In this document: positions 1 to 9,179 of the stretch, piece after piece
Layout of the letters: each line of letters starts with the position of its first letter
Position numbering within the stretch: position 1 is the stretch's first letter
Assembly: GCF_001006305.1 (NCBI RefSeq)
Contig: NZ_LBHJ01000001.1
Span: 496,001 to 560,000 of the forward strand
Length of the DNA: 64,000 nt
Reading direction: 5' to 3'
Origin: Silvibacterium bohemicum
GTDB taxonomy: Bacteria; Acidobacteriota; Terriglobia; Terriglobales; Acidobacteriaceae
Notes under the pieces: generated by a model
The model's database searches: none
What the model was told of the DNA's origin: nothing
Seen by the model: the letters and a program-made list of their open reading frames with translations, nothing else
Made by a program: the position numbers and the translations under genes

Positions 1-428
1 TCTATCCCGTCGCCGGAGCGGATCAGGTTCTTGCCGCTGCGGTTCCCGGGGCGAAACTTACTTACCACTGCAATGGAAATGGCATTGCCACTCCCTGCAA
101 CTCGGTCGCGGACTTTGAAACGTCCACAAGCCAAACTGGTTTCGGCAACGTACGGCGCAATTCCTTCTACGGTCCCCACTATGCCGACTCCGATTGGTCG
201 CTCAGCAAGAGGTTCCTGAATCTGGAGCGCTATACCCTTCAAATCGGCGCCTCCGCATTTAACGTCTTCAATCACCCCAACTTCGGACCGCCGGCCAACG
301 ACGTGGCTGCCGGCAGCATCGGCAGCAGCGGCAACATCCTTGCTCCTCCCACCAGCCCTTATGGATCCTTCCAGTCGGCCGGTGTGGGTGGGCGAGTGTT
401 GCAGGTCTTTGGCAAGTTCAACTTCTAA
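1..428 (+). CDS. TonB-dependent receptor, Oar-like (C-terminal part only)
   Basis: The frame that opens at base 3 and stops at 426-428 encodes the last 141 residues or so of an outer-membrane beta-barrel. The text FNVFNHPNFGPP followed by a glycine/serine-rich stretch and the ending RVLQVFGKFNF is the usual finish of acidobacterial Oar-like TonB-dependent receptors, where the final aromatic residue is the signal for BAM-mediated insertion. These proteins are thought to import large substrates such as glycans, but the substrate cannot be inferred from this end. The N-terminus lies outside the window. A hairpin followed by a T run comes 15 bases after the stop. Confidence 0.85.
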   Translation, partial: YPVAGADQVLAAAVPGAKLTYHCNGNGIATPCNSVADFETSTSQTGFGNVRRNSFYGPHYADSDWSLSKRFLNLERYTLQIGASAFNVFNHPNFGPPANDVAAGSIGSSGNILAPPTSPYGSFQSAGVGGRVLQVFGKFNF

Positions 429-442
429 CCCTTTCACTATCA

Positions 443-482
443 AGCGAGAGTGGGGCGGCTTCTAGCCGCCTCGCTCTTTTTT
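443..482 (+). terminator. Rho-independent terminator after the receptor gene
   Basis: The arms GGCGGC and GCCGCC with loop TTCTA are extended by AGCGA/TCGCT across a six-base bulge and followed by CTTTTTT. Its place just after the receptor stop fits intrinsic termination on the plus strand. Confidence 0.7.
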
Positions 483-679
483 CTGCCGCCGGCTTGCCTT
501 TGCCGGTATCTATCCAGTAGCTGCCGGGTAGCTGTATAGGGTCCTCCCGGGCCATTCGCTGTTGCAATTCCGCGTGTGACCGGTTACAAAATGGAAAGGT
601 TTGCTGCACAACCCTCGTCCCAACGCGTGCATCTAGCAAAGAAACCACCAAAATCGGCCTAGAAAACGATACCTACACG

Positions 680-1063
680 ATGACCGCTGAGATTCTTTTA
701 GTTGATGACAATGTTGTACAGGCCACAACCCGTCGGGCCATTCTGGTGCGGGCGGGGCGCTCCGTCGTCATCGCTTCCGGAGCCGCACAGGGACTGCAGA
801 TTTTGGAAGATGAAGGGCTGCTGGGCTCGATTGGCTTGATCATCAGCGATCACTGGATGCCTGGCATCAATGGTCCCCAGTTTGTCGAGAAGCTGCGAGA
901 GCAGTTGCCCAAGATTCCCGTTCTAGTATTGAGCGGGCTGGCCGATGCTGAAGGCGAGTATGAGGGCATGAACGTGATCTTTCGCGTGAAGCCTTTCGCG
1001 CCGGATATGCTCGTCGCTTTGACCGCATCGATTCTCGACGGTCCCATCAGCCGCAGCGCCTAG
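680..1063 (+). CDS. Stand-alone response-regulator receiver protein
   Basis: This 127-residue protein is a single receiver (REC) domain with no output domain. The acidic pair is in LLVDDN near residue 8, the phospho-acceptor aspartate is in IISDHWMPG near residue 58, and the switch lysine is in RVKPF near residue 103, so the phosphorylation site looks intact. Such CheY-like proteins pass a signal from a histidine kinase by protein contact. No kinase or chemotaxis gene is nearby, so the partner is unknown. The 100-base gap to ccmF and the different function argue against co-transcription. Confidence 0.85.
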   Translation: MTAEILLVDDNVVQATTRRAILVRAGRSVVIASGAAQGLQILEDEGLLGSIGLIISDHWMPGINGPQFVEKLREQLPKIPVLVLSGLADAEGEYEGMNVIFRVKPFAPDMLVALTASILDGPISRSA

Positions 1064-1163
1064 CTTTATTCAAGCTTCTGTCTACGTGGTCTGCTTTTCC
1101 TCCCGCAATTCACTCCTGAATTGCTGAGGTTCGAGCTGTCTGCGACAATGAACTGTCGATCCT

Positions 1164-3233
1164 ATGCCTACATTCGGCAGTTTTTCCCTATTGCTCGCTC
1201 TCGCTCTCAGCGGATACACGCTTCTCGCAGGCGCGGTGGCGCTTCGCCAGCTTGCGACCGGTGCACGAGCCCGCGTCACTCCTGAGAAACTGGCCGAAAC
1301 GGCGCGTCGCGCCGGCATCGGAAGCTTTGTAGCCACGACTGCCGCGGCCTTCGCGCTAGTTTGGGCGGCCTTCAACAACGACTTTTCCGTCGCCTACATC
1401 CTGCACCACTCCAACCGCGCGCTGCCTGGGCCGTATAAATTCGCAGCGCTGTGGTCAGGTCAGGAAGGCTCTTTGCTGCTGTGGGCGTGGCTACTCGCGG
1501 CCTATGGATTCGTCCTGCGTCTGCGCCACAAGGTCGATGTCAAGCTGACTGCGTACGCCTCGACCATCCTGGCCGGCATCCAGGTCTTCTTCCTGTTGCT
1601 GCTGAATTTTGCTGCGATGCCCTTCTCGCTGGTGGGCGGAACCGTTCCGCAGGATGGCTTCGGGCTCAATCCGCTGCTGCAGTATCCGGAGATGGTGATC
1701 CATCCTCCGATGCTCTATCTCGGATATGTGGGCTTTGCAGTGCCCTTCGCCTTTGCGCTGGGCGCGCTGATGATGCGCTATCCCGGAGAGAAGTGGATTC
1801 ACATCACCCGCCGCTGGACGATGGTGACGTGGCTCTTCCTGACCTGCGGCATCTTTCTCGGTGCGCACTGGGCGTATTCGGTTTTGGGTTGGGGCGGATA
1901 CTGGGGCTGGGATCCGGTTGAGAATGCTTCGCTGATGCCGTGGCTCACCGGCACTGCCTTTCTGCACTCGGTGATGATGCAAGAGAAGCGCGGCATGATG
2001 AAGACGTGGAATGTGTGGCTGATTTTCTCCACCTTCATGCTGGCGATCTTCGGGACGCTGCTCACCCGCTCGGGCCTGGTCAGCTCCGTTCATGCCTTCG
2101 CACAGTCGTCGATCGGCAGCTGGTTCTGGGCCTTCCTAATCATTGTGCTGTCGGTATGCCTGTTTACCTTCATCCTGCAGCGCGATCATTTGAAGGCCGA
2201 TAACAAGCTGGAGTCACTGGTTTCGCGCGAGTCGAGCTTTCTGTTCAACAACCTGGTGCTGCTGGCTGCCTGTTTCACAGTGCTGTGGGGAACGCTCTTC
2301 CCGGTGTTGTCAGAATACGTTCAGGGCAATCGCGTTACGGTTGGCGCGCCTTTCTACAATCGCGTTGCCGTGCCCATCGGACTTTTTCTGCTTTTCCTGA
2401 CCGGCATTGGACCGCTGCTGGCGTGGCGCAGCTCGTCATTCAAGAGCATCCGCAAGAACTTCGTTCTGCCCTGCATTGCGGGATTGGTAGCCGCGGTCGT
2501 GGTAATTGTGTGCGGCGTGCATCCCTGGGAGATCTTTACCACCGACGGCCAGGGATCGTTCTATGCCTTCTTTGCTTTTGTCCTGGCGGCGATGGTGGTC
2601 ACTGCCATCAGTGCCGAGTTCCTGCGCGGCGCGGGTGTGATCTCTCGCCACACCGGTCAGGGACTGTTGGCCTCGATGGTGCAGCTGACTCGCCGCAATA
2701 CGCGCCGCTATGGTGGGTACATCGTCCACTTCGGCGTGGTAGTGATTTTTATCGGCATTGCCGGGAGCGCCTTTAACCAGAGCAAAGAGCAGGAGCTCGG
2801 CTTCAAGGAGAGCCTGAACATCGGACCCTACCGGCTGGAGTGCCAGAGCTATTCGCAGGATTCGAACGCCAATTACGACACCGAATTCGCGCTGCTTGAC
2901 GTCTATCGCGGCGGCAAGAAGATTACGCAACTGGCGCCGGAGAAGCGCTTCTATATCGCGAGCCAGCAACCATCGACGATGGTGGCCAACCACTCGACGC
3001 TGGCCTGGGATCTGTACGTGATCTATGCGGGCAAGAATCCCGACACCGGCCAGCCCATCATCAAAGTGTTTCTGAATCCGCTGGTTGCATGGATATGGAT
3101 CGGCGTGGCCATCATTGTCTTCGGAACAGGTGTGGCGTTGTTCCCGAACATGACCGCAGCCCTGGCTGCGAGCCGCAACCGGGTGCAGTCTGCCGCTGTT
3201 GCTGACGCGCTGCCGGCGCGGGGAGGCGATTGA
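1164..3233 (+). CDS. ccmF: Cytochrome c maturation protein CcmF (heme lyase subunit)
   Basis: CcmF is the membrane subunit that, with CcmH, attaches heme to apocytochrome c on the periplasmic side. The 689-residue protein is mostly transmembrane helices. It carries the tryptophan-rich WWD motif WGGYWGWDPVENASLMPW near residues 241-258 and the nearby histidines typical of heme-handling proteins. The length is slightly above the family norm of about 650. It overlaps the next gene by four bases (ATGA at 3230-3233), which indicates translational coupling with ccmH. The genes for the heme exporter (ccmABC) and the chaperone ccmE are not in the window downstream. Confidence 0.95.
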   Translation: MPTFGSFSLLLALALSGYTLLAGAVALRQLATGARARVTPEKLAETARRAGIGSFVATTAAAFALVWAAFNNDFSVAYILHHSNRALPGPYKFAALWSGQEGSLLLWAWLLAAYGFVLRLRHKVDVKLTAYASTILAGIQVFFLLLLNFAAMPFSLVGGTVPQDGFGLNPLLQYPEMVIHPPMLYLGYVGFAVPFAFALGALMMRYPGEKWIHITRRWTMVTWLFLTCGIFLGAHWAYSVLGWGGYWGWDPVENASLMPWLTGTAFLHSVMMQEKRGMMKTWNVWLIFSTFMLAIFGTLLTRSGLVSSVHAFAQSSIGSWFWAFLIIVLSVCLFTFILQRDHLKADNKLESLVSRESSFLFNNLVLLAACFTVLWGTLFPVLSEYVQGNRVTVGAPFYNRVAVPIGLFLLFLTGIGPLLAWRSSSFKSIRKNFVLPCIAGLVAAVVVIVCGVHPWEIFTTDGQGSFYAFFAFVLAAMVVTAISAEFLRGAGVISRHTGQGLLASMVQLTRRNTRRYGGYIVHFGVVVIFIGIAGSAFNQSKEQELGFKESLNIGPYRLECQSYSQDSNANYDTEFALLDVYRGGKKITQLAPEKRFYIASQQPSTMVANHSTLAWDLYVIYAGKNPDTGQPIIKVFLNPLVAWIWIGVAIIVFGTGVALFPNMTAALAASRNRVQSAAVADALPARGGD

Positions 3234-3697
3234 TGCGGCGCATCTCCGTAATTTCTCGCGTGCTAATGGTGGTGCTCGTGGCGGTTCTGACCATGGGCGC
3301 TGCCGACAATGCGACGCGCTATAACGAGCTCGGCCACAAGATGATGTGCGCGTGCGGCTGCGGACAGATTTTGATCGAGTGCAATCACCTGGGCTGCCCT
3401 GATTCGGATCGCATGCTGGGTGAGTTGCGCACGAGCCTTTCACAGGGTGGAAACGACGAAAGCATTCTTGCGGCGTTCCAGGAAAAATACGGACCGACGA
3501 TCCTGGCTGCTCCGATGCTGACGAAATTCAACATCCTGGCGTGGATCATGCCGCCTATACTTCTCCTCTTGGGCATCGCCGGCACGATGGTGCTGGTCCG
3601 GCGCTGGAGGCTTCGCACAGCCGCGCTGCCTCCGGTGCAGCGTTCCGTGCAGTTCCAGGGCATACGCGATCGCATTCACCGGGAGACCGAGCTATGA
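3230..3697 (+). CDS. ccmH: Cytochrome c maturation protein CcmH (thiol oxidoreductase subunit)
   Basis: CcmH reduces the CXXCH disulfide of apocytochrome c before heme ligation. The 155-residue protein has an N-terminal signal or anchor (about residues 5-25), then the conserved cysteine block MMCACGCGQILIECNHLGC around residues 37-55, and a transmembrane segment near residues 104-122. The block has more cysteines than the LRCXXC of E. coli and resembles the form seen in Acidobacteria and Deltaproteobacteria. It overlaps ccmF by four bases at the start and the next gene by four bases at the end, so the three genes form a coupled unit. Confidence 0.9.
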   Translation: MMRRISVISRVLMVVLVAVLTMGAADNATRYNELGHKMMCACGCGQILIECNHLGCPDSDRMLGELRTSLSQGGNDESILAAFQEKYGPTILAAPMLTKFNILAWIMPPILLLLGIAGTMVLVRRWRLRTAALPPVQRSVQFQGIRDRIHRETEL

Positions 3698-3966
3698 CTA
3701 TTGTCGCCTGCAGCCTGATGCTGATCGGCATCCTGATCTACGTTTTTTATCCGGAGCGCCATGTGGAATCGCAGACGCAGAAGACTCGTCTCGAATACCT
3801 GCGCGAGCGCAAAGAGGTGCTCTACGATAACCTGCGCGACCTGAACTTCGAATACCGCGCGGGCAAGTATGTCGAGGAAGATTACGCCGCGCAGCAGGGG
3901 ATTCTGGAAACCGAAGCCGCAGAGGTCGTGGCCGAGATCGACCTGCTCGAAGCCCAGCCGCGCTGA
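3694..3966 (+). CDS. Short CcmI-like membrane-anchored protein
   Basis: The 90-residue product starts at the ATG in the ATGA overlap with ccmH. An open frame extends further upstream, but that part lies inside ccmH and looks like shadow coding. It has one N-terminal helix (MTIVACSLMLIGILIYVFY) and then a highly charged, helical region with the pattern LRERKEVLYDNLRDLNFEYRAGK. This pattern is typical of the N-terminal part of CcmI/CycH, which hands apocytochrome to the heme lyase. The TPR part of full-length CcmI is absent, so only the membrane-proximal piece is present. The function is inferred from position and pattern. Confidence 0.7.
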   Translation: MTIVACSLMLIGILIYVFYPERHVESQTQKTRLEYLRERKEVLYDNLRDLNFEYRAGKYVEEDYAAQQGILETEAAEVVAEIDLLEAQPR

Positions 3967-4010
3967 CGTATCGGATGCCGACACCGCCGGAATTGAAACC
4001 GAGGAAACGA

Positions 4011-5333
4011 ATGAAATCTGCTCTACGACTGCGCTCCTGCGCGGCTCTCGCCTTTGCTCTCCTGGTTGCCGGCGTCTCTCCCTCTTTTGCGGCAACTGTA
4101 ACTGGAAAAGTTACAGATAAAACGAACAACAAGGCCGCAGCCGGGGACGATGTGGTCCTGATCGGCTTCGCCCAGGGTATGCAGGAGGCGGGACGCACGA
4201 AAACCGACGCGACCGGCCACTACAGCATCGATGTGCCGGACAACGGGATGCACCTGATCCGCGTTGACCACCAGAAGGCTGCTTACTTCGAGCCGGTCCA
4301 GCCGGGAAAGACGAGCGTAGATATCGATGTCTACGACGTTTCGCCGAAGGTGGAAGGAGTCAGCACGGAAGCCGACGTGATGCGCATCGAGGCCGGGCCG
4401 CAGGGGATGCGGGTGATCGAGAATTTCTTCGTGAAGAACGAGTCGAATCCTCCGCGCACCCAGTTCAGCAAAGAGGCTTATCCCATTTATCTGCCGGCTG
4501 ACGCGAAGATTGAAGCCTCGGCGGCGATGGGGCCGGCGGGCATGCCGGTTTCGTCATCGCCGATGCCGACTGGCGAGAAGGGACGCTACGCCTTTGTCTT
4601 TCCCGTTCGTCCCGGCGAGACGCGCTTCCAGATCAGCTACACGTTAAGTTACAGTGGCAGTTACAAATTCACGCCGAAGCTGGCGCTGCCGACGCAGAAC
4701 CTGGCCATCATGCTGCCGAAGAGCATGAAGTTCGATGGCGGTCCGGCTTTTCAGGCGACCGACATCGATACCGCGACACAGACCTTTCTGGCCAAGAATG
4801 TGCAGCCATCGCAGGCTCTTGACTTCACCGTTTCCGGGGAAGGCGTGATGCCGCGCGACTCGCAGCAGCAGCAACAGCAGGCGGGGGATAGCTCCGGTGC
4901 GAACGCGATGCCACCTGCGGCGGGTGGTGGTCCGGCGAGCGCCGAGAGCGATACGCGCCCCGGCATCGGGCTGGGAGCTCCAATCGATACGCCCGATCCG
5001 CTGCAGAAATACAAGTGGTGGATCCTGAGCGGCCTGGCCCTGGTGCTGGTGATTGCCGCGGCGTTCTTTCTGCGCGGCAAGCCGGTTGAGACAGCGCCGG
5101 CTGCGCCTCTCCCGTCGCCGCTGGTGCGCACTCCCGAGGTTGCAGCTGCGTTGCCGGGACGCGTAACGGGCGAGCCACGCGGATCGCTGCTGGCTGCGCT
5201 GAAGGATGAACTCTTCTCGCTCGAGACGGAGAGGCTGGAAGGGAAGCTGTCGGAGGCGGAGTATCTGGAGCTGAAGTCCGCGTTCGAGGTGGTGCTGCGG
5301 CGGGCTCTCGCGCGTCAGACTACTGCGGTGTGA
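4011..5333 (+). CDS. Secreted carboxypeptidase-regulatory-like domain protein with C-terminal membrane anchor
   Basis: I place the start at the second ATG (4011), which gives a clean signal peptide ending in SPSFA and has GAGG seven bases upstream; an ATG at 3975 is the alternative. The 440-residue protein begins with a beta-sandwich of the carboxypeptidase-regulatory type (TVTGKVTDKTNNKAAAGDDVVL). A Q/A/G-rich linker follows at about residues 285-320, then one transmembrane helix (WWILSGLALVLVIAAAFFL) and a short cytoplasmic helical tail. It lies 44 bases after the ccmI-like gene and is probably in the ccm transcript. A role in cytochrome or envelope assembly is possible but not shown. I know of no defined function. 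Confidence 0.7.
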   Translation: MKSALRLRSCAALAFALLVAGVSPSFAATVTGKVTDKTNNKAAAGDDVVLIGFAQGMQEAGRTKTDATGHYSIDVPDNGMHLIRVDHQKAAYFEPVQPGKTSVDIDVYDVSPKVEGVSTEADVMRIEAGPQGMRVIENFFVKNESNPPRTQFSKEAYPIYLPADAKIEASAAMGPAGMPVSSSPMPTGEKGRYAFVFPVRPGETRFQISYTLSYSGSYKFTPKLALPTQNLAIMLPKSMKFDGGPAFQATDIDTATQTFLAKNVQPSQALDFTVSGEGVMPRDSQQQQQQAGDSSGANAMPPAAGGGPASAESDTRPGIGLGAPIDTPDPLQKYKWWILSGLALVLVIAAAFFLRGKPVETAPAAPLPSPLVRTPEVAAALPGRVTGEPRGSLLAALKDELFSLETERLEGKLSEAEYLELKSAFEVVLRRALARQTTAV

Positions 5334-5376
5334 GGACGTTGTTGAGTTGTCCCGTGAACGCCGTTCTGACAGCGAA

Positions 5377-5464
5377 CGTCATTCTCAGCGAAGTGAAGAA
5401 TCTCAGCGATGTTTGAGGCCGAGCATCGCTGAGATTCTTCCTCCCGTCGGTCGTCGGAATGACG
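5377..5464. repeat. Nested inverted-repeat element, copy 1
   Basis: The ends CGTCATTC (5377-5384) and GAATGACG (5457-5464) are inverted repeats. Inside them a perfect 14-bp stem GAATCTCAGCGATG / CATCGCTGAGATTC (5398-5411 and 5424-5437) encloses a 12-base loop. Related copies occur at 36311-36370 and 55005-55095. All three lie just after a plus-strand gene and before a convergent minus-strand gene. Confidence 0.85.
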
Positions 5465-5543
5465 GTTTGAGATTTAGTTCACGCTATGCCTGAGCGCTTG
5501 TGGAAGTTCTCACTTCATCAAAGGCCGTTTCAAAGAAGTTTTC

Positions 5544-7625
5544 TTACTCTCCAAAAGCCGTTTTGAAGAACTTCACGATGCGCTGGCGCCCGTCGAAGCC
5601 GTGCCATGGCTCGGGGGTGGGGCTTCCGAAGATGCCTCCCGCGAGCGGTCCGTGGTCTTCGCGTGGATACTGGACCATCTCTACCGGCACCCCCATCTGC
5701 CGCAGCGCGCGGTACATCTCGAGACTCTGACCGAGCGGGTCGGTGGTATCGGATTCGCCCTGCAGCAGCAGGAACGGGGTCTTCGCATGCGAGGCGCCTG
5801 CGAGTGGGCTTTGCCGCCAGACATCGGCCTCGTGCTCCCATGGCTTGCCGTAGAACCAGCGGTCGTACCATGAGCCGCTCTCGGTTCCGTATTCGCTGTT
5901 CTGGTCGATCACCGGAGCTCCGCTGATGATGGCTTTGAAACGATCGGTTTTGCCTTCGACAAAGCCGGCCATCTCGCCGCCATAGCTGTATCCCATGAGG
6001 CCGAGCTTGGTCGCGTCGATGGGATAACGCGCGATGACGGTGTCGACGCCGGTCATAATGTCGCGATAGTCCGCGCCGCCGAGATCGTTCTTATTCGCCG
6101 CGGCGAAGGCTGCGCCATAGCCGGTGCTGCCGCGCGGATTAGTGCGCAGAACGGCCCAGCCCTGGCCAAGCAGGTATTCGACCAGCGGATAGTAGCTATC
6201 CTCGAAGGCGCCCGTAGGCCCGCCGTGCACGTCGACGATGAGCGGCACCTTATGCGTCGCGGCCTGCGGCGGCAGATAGAGCAGGCCTTCGATGGACTGG
6301 CCCTCATTCTTCCAGCTCACTACCTGCGAGTTGATCTGGGGCCAGGTCGCCGGCAGGAGCGTCGGCGCGTTGAGAGGTTTTTCGTTATGGCCAAGCTTCT
6401 CGGAATAATAGAGCGTCATGGGTTGCGTGCTGCTGGCTCCCAGCCACACCCAGCCATTCTGTTTCGCGTTGGTATTCAATTGTGTAACCGTGACGGTTTC
6501 GAATTTGACCGGCTCCTGCTTCTCGCTATCGATCCGCAGCACGCCTACATGAACTCCCATTTCGGCGGGAACGAGAATCTTGCCATCATCGATCAATGGC
6601 ATCTCGTGAGAGAGGGAGCCGGTGAAGTCTGGAGTCATATCCTGAATGCTGCCGTCGGCGAAGGTGAAGACAAATAGATCGTGATAGCCGGGAGGCGCGT
6701 CCTTCGTGGACTGGGCCAGGAAATAAAATCGCTTGGCATCCTCTGACCACACACCGCTCTGAATGGTTGCCGGAAACTCTTTGAGCTGCCTGGGGTGGGC
6801 GGGATCGCCGACACTGACCAGCCATGTGGTGTCAGCAGGGGCGAGATCGCCAATATTGTTCATGCCGCCGGCAACGGCCATCAAGCGATCGCCCTGGCGG
6901 CTCCACGCGATGCTGTGAACGTCGGGCGGCACACCGGCTACCGTCATCTTCTCGTTGTCTGTATCGAGCAGATAGAGGCGCGAGCCGTGCGGATCGTGAT
7001 CGACCCAGACGGCGTCGGCTTTGTCATCGTGCGCTTTCTTCTCGCCTGGAGTCTCCGGATCGTGTGCGAGGATGGCGATCCACTTTCCATCGGGCGAAGG
7101 ATCGTAATTCTGTACGTCGATGGGCAGCGGCTCGATCTTTGCGGGAGACGATTCCTCCTTGCGCGGAGGAATGGCATCGGCCAGCGTGGATGTATCCACG
7201 GGCGGAGCGATCTTCAGATCGTAGGCGCGAGCCTCGCCGCCTTCCATGGGCAGGCGATAGAGCTGGGTGTGTTCGCCGCGGTGGGCGAGAAACAAAATGC
7301 TGTCGCCATCGGGCATCCACTTGCCCTGCGATTCGCCTCGCTTTTCGCCGGCTTCGGACCAGGTGAGCTGGCGCGCGGTATTCTGTTTAATATCCACCAG
7401 CCAGAGATGGTTCTTCGCGCCGTCGGCGGTTGAATCGGTCACCGTGAGCAGCACGCTGCGGCCGTCGGGTGAGAGATGGGGCTGCGACATGCTGCGTACA
7501 TGGCGCAAGTCTTCATTAGAAGGAAAGCGGTTGTCATCGAAGGCCAAAGAAAACTGCGAGCAAGTGATACAAAACCCAGCCAGTAGAGCGAGCGAACGGA
7601 CAGGTATAACCATGGTCAACAGCAT
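5544..7625 (-). CDS. S9 family (prolyl oligopeptidase-like) serine peptidase, secreted
   Basis: This 693-residue protein has a signal peptide at residues 1-30 and a WD40-like beta-propeller. The C-terminal alpha/beta-hydrolase domain begins near residue 430. The catalytic serine is in GYSYGGEM, the aspartate in LLQGESDTTDP and the histidine in REDHGP close to the C-terminus, which is the arrangement of acylaminoacyl peptidases and dipeptidyl peptidases. It probably cleaves short peptides in the periplasm or outside the cell. Two starts four codons apart (7625 and 7613) are possible and neither has a clear Shine-Dalgarno site. The gene is divergent from the MATE transporter with only 26 bases between the starts. 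Confidence 0.92.
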   Translation of the reverse strand: MLLTMVIPVRSLALLAGFCITCSQFSLAFDDNRFPSNEDLRHVRSMSQPHLSPDGRSVLLTVTDSTADGAKNHLWLVDIKQNTARQLTWSEAGEKRGESQGKWMPDGDSILFLAHRGEHTQLYRLPMEGGEARAYDLKIAPPVDTSTLADAIPPRKEESSPAKIEPLPIDVQNYDPSPDGKWIAILAHDPETPGEKKAHDDKADAVWVDHDPHGSRLYLLDTDNEKMTVAGVPPDVHSIAWSRQGDRLMAVAGGMNNIGDLAPADTTWLVSVGDPAHPRQLKEFPATIQSGVWSEDAKRFYFLAQSTKDAPPGYHDLFVFTFADGSIQDMTPDFTGSLSHEMPLIDDGKILVPAEMGVHVGVLRIDSEKQEPVKFETVTVTQLNTNAKQNGWVWLGASSTQPMTLYYSEKLGHNEKPLNAPTLLPATWPQINSQVVSWKNEGQSIEGLLYLPPQAATHKVPLIVDVHGGPTGAFEDSYYPLVEYLLGQGWAVLRTNPRGSTGYGAAFAAANKNDLGGADYRDIMTGVDTVIARYPIDATKLGLMGYSYGGEMAGFVEGKTDRFKAIISGAPVIDQNSEYGTESGSWYDRWFYGKPWEHEADVWRQSPLAGASHAKTPFLLLQGESDTTDPLGQSLEMYRALRQMGVPVEMVQYPREDHGPLAGGIFGSPTPEPWHGFDGRQRIVKFFKTAFGE

Positions 7626-7651
7626 ATCTTGTAGAGTCGCGGCACACTAAG

Positions 7652-9070
7652 ATGAATTCTGCCTCCGAGCCCGTAATTCCAGCTACACCCGGCCTCTGGT
7701 CGTCGGTGCGCGAAGCCCTGCGCGGATCGCACCAGGACTATACCGCCGGAAATCTGAACCGCGCCATCCTGCTGCTCGCCATTCCCATGGTTTTGGAGAT
7801 GGTTCTGGAATCGCTCTTTGCCGTCGTCGACGTCTTCTGGGTGGGAAGGCTGGGCGCGGATGCCGTGGCCACGGTCGGGCTGACCGAATCGATGCTGATG
7901 CTGGTCTTCGCTGTAGGGATGGGGCTGGCGCTTTCGACCGGAGCCATGGTCGCGCGCCGCATCGGGGAAAAAGATCCGGAGGACGCGGCCATCTCGGCGG
8001 TGCAGGCCATCGCTCTCGGCGTGCTGATCTCGCTGGCGGTGGGCATCCCCACCGGAATTTTCGCACCGAACCTGCTCCGGGCCATGGGCGCATCTCCGAG
8101 CATTGTCGCCAGCGGTTCCGGCTACGCGCGCATTGCGTTGGGCGGATGCGGCGCGATCATCATGCTCTTCCTGAACAACGCGATCTTTCGCGGAGCGGGC
8201 GATGCCGCCATTGCCATGCGCCTGCTATGGGTCTCGAACATCATCAACCTGATTCTCGACCCCTGCCTGATCTTCGGCCTTGGCCCATTCCATCGTTTCG
8301 GGGTTACGGGGGCAGCGCTGGCCACCTGCACGGGCCGCAGCATCGGCGTGCTCTACCAGTTCTACCGGCTGCTGAAGGGGACTGAGCGCATCCACGTGAT
8401 GGCGCGGCATCTGCGGCTGAACGTAGCGGTGTTGTGGAGGCTGCTGCGGGTGTCGCTGACCGGCATCCTGCAGTTCACCATCGCCAATGCCAGCTGGATC
8501 GGCCTGGTGCGCATCATTGCTCTCTTCGGATCGGCTGCTGTTGCCGGATATACCGTTGCCATCCGCATCGTTATCTTCTTCATCCTGCCTTCGTGGGGGT
8601 TGAGCAATGCGGCGGCCACGCTGGTGGGCCAGAATCTCGGGGCGCGCCGTCCTGATCGCGCGGAGCAGGCTGTATGGCGCACCGGCTTCTACAACATGCT
8701 CTTCCTCGGCAGCATCGGCGTGTTCTTCTTTGTATTTGCCACGCCCGCGGTGCGGCTTTTCGTCAATGATCCCGCGGTCGTGCCGTTGGCGGCTGCGGCG
8801 CTGCGGGTGATGAGCTGCGGCAATATCGGCTATGCCTATGCGATGGTGATGCTGCAGGCCTTCAATGGCGCGGGAGACACCATTACTCCGACCATCGTGA
8901 ACTTCTTCGGCTTCTGGGTGCTGGAGCTGCCGCTGGCATGGTACCTCGCGACGCGCACCTCCCTGCACACGGTGGGGGCGCTGTTGTCGATCGTTATTGC
9001 TGAGTGCACGATCGCGGTTATCAGCATTGTGCTGTTTCGCCGCGGACGGTGGAAGGCGCAGAGTATTTAG
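7652..9070 (+). CDS. MATE family efflux transporter
   Basis: The 472-residue protein has about twelve hydrophobic segments in two similar halves, with the N-terminal pattern AIPMVLEMVLESLFAVVDVFWVGRLG typical of MATE antiporters (DinF/NorM type). These export cationic drugs or metabolites in exchange for Na+ or H+. There are conserved polar and acidic residues near the start of both halves, and the length is normal. No Shine-Dalgarno site is visible before ATG 7652, so a leaderless transcript or an internal start (GTG near 7706) is possible. The neighbouring S9 peptidase is transcribed in the opposite direction from the same small gap. The substrate is unknown. Confidence 0.92.
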   Translation: MNSASEPVIPATPGLWSSVREALRGSHQDYTAGNLNRAILLLAIPMVLEMVLESLFAVVDVFWVGRLGADAVATVGLTESMLMLVFAVGMGLALSTGAMVARRIGEKDPEDAAISAVQAIALGVLISLAVGIPTGIFAPNLLRAMGASPSIVASGSGYARIALGGCGAIIMLFLNNAIFRGAGDAAIAMRLLWVSNIINLILDPCLIFGLGPFHRFGVTGAALATCTGRSIGVLYQFYRLLKGTERIHVMARHLRLNVAVLWRLLRVSLTGILQFTIANASWIGLVRIIALFGSAAVAGYTVAIRIVIFFILPSWGLSNAAATLVGQNLGARRPDRAEQAVWRTGFYNMLFLGSIGVFFFVFATPAVRLFVNDPAVVPLAAAALRVMSCGNIGYAYAMVMLQAFNGAGDTITPTIVNFFGFWVLELPLAWYLATRTSLHTVGALLSIVIAECTIAVISIVLFRRGRWKAQSI

Positions 9071-9107
9071 ACGAGGCTTCGGACGAAGTTGGGTCTGGTT
9101 TAGGAAG

Positions 9108-9163
9108 GCCCGGGGCTGAAGCCCTCGGAGTTGGGCGGTTAAGTCGTGAGGCTGAAGCCTCAC
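9108..9163. repeat. Two short hairpins with TGAA loops
   Basis: GGGC-TGAA-GCCC (9113-9124) and GTGAGGC-TGAA-GCCTCAC (9146-9163) stand about 20 bases apart after the MATE stop. The same C-TGAA-G loop occurs in the longer repeats at 42410 and 45812. They form the left edge of the 406-base gap between the MATE and HAD genes. Confidence 0.6.
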
Positions 9164-9179
9164 GCTCCCTCCGTAAAAC

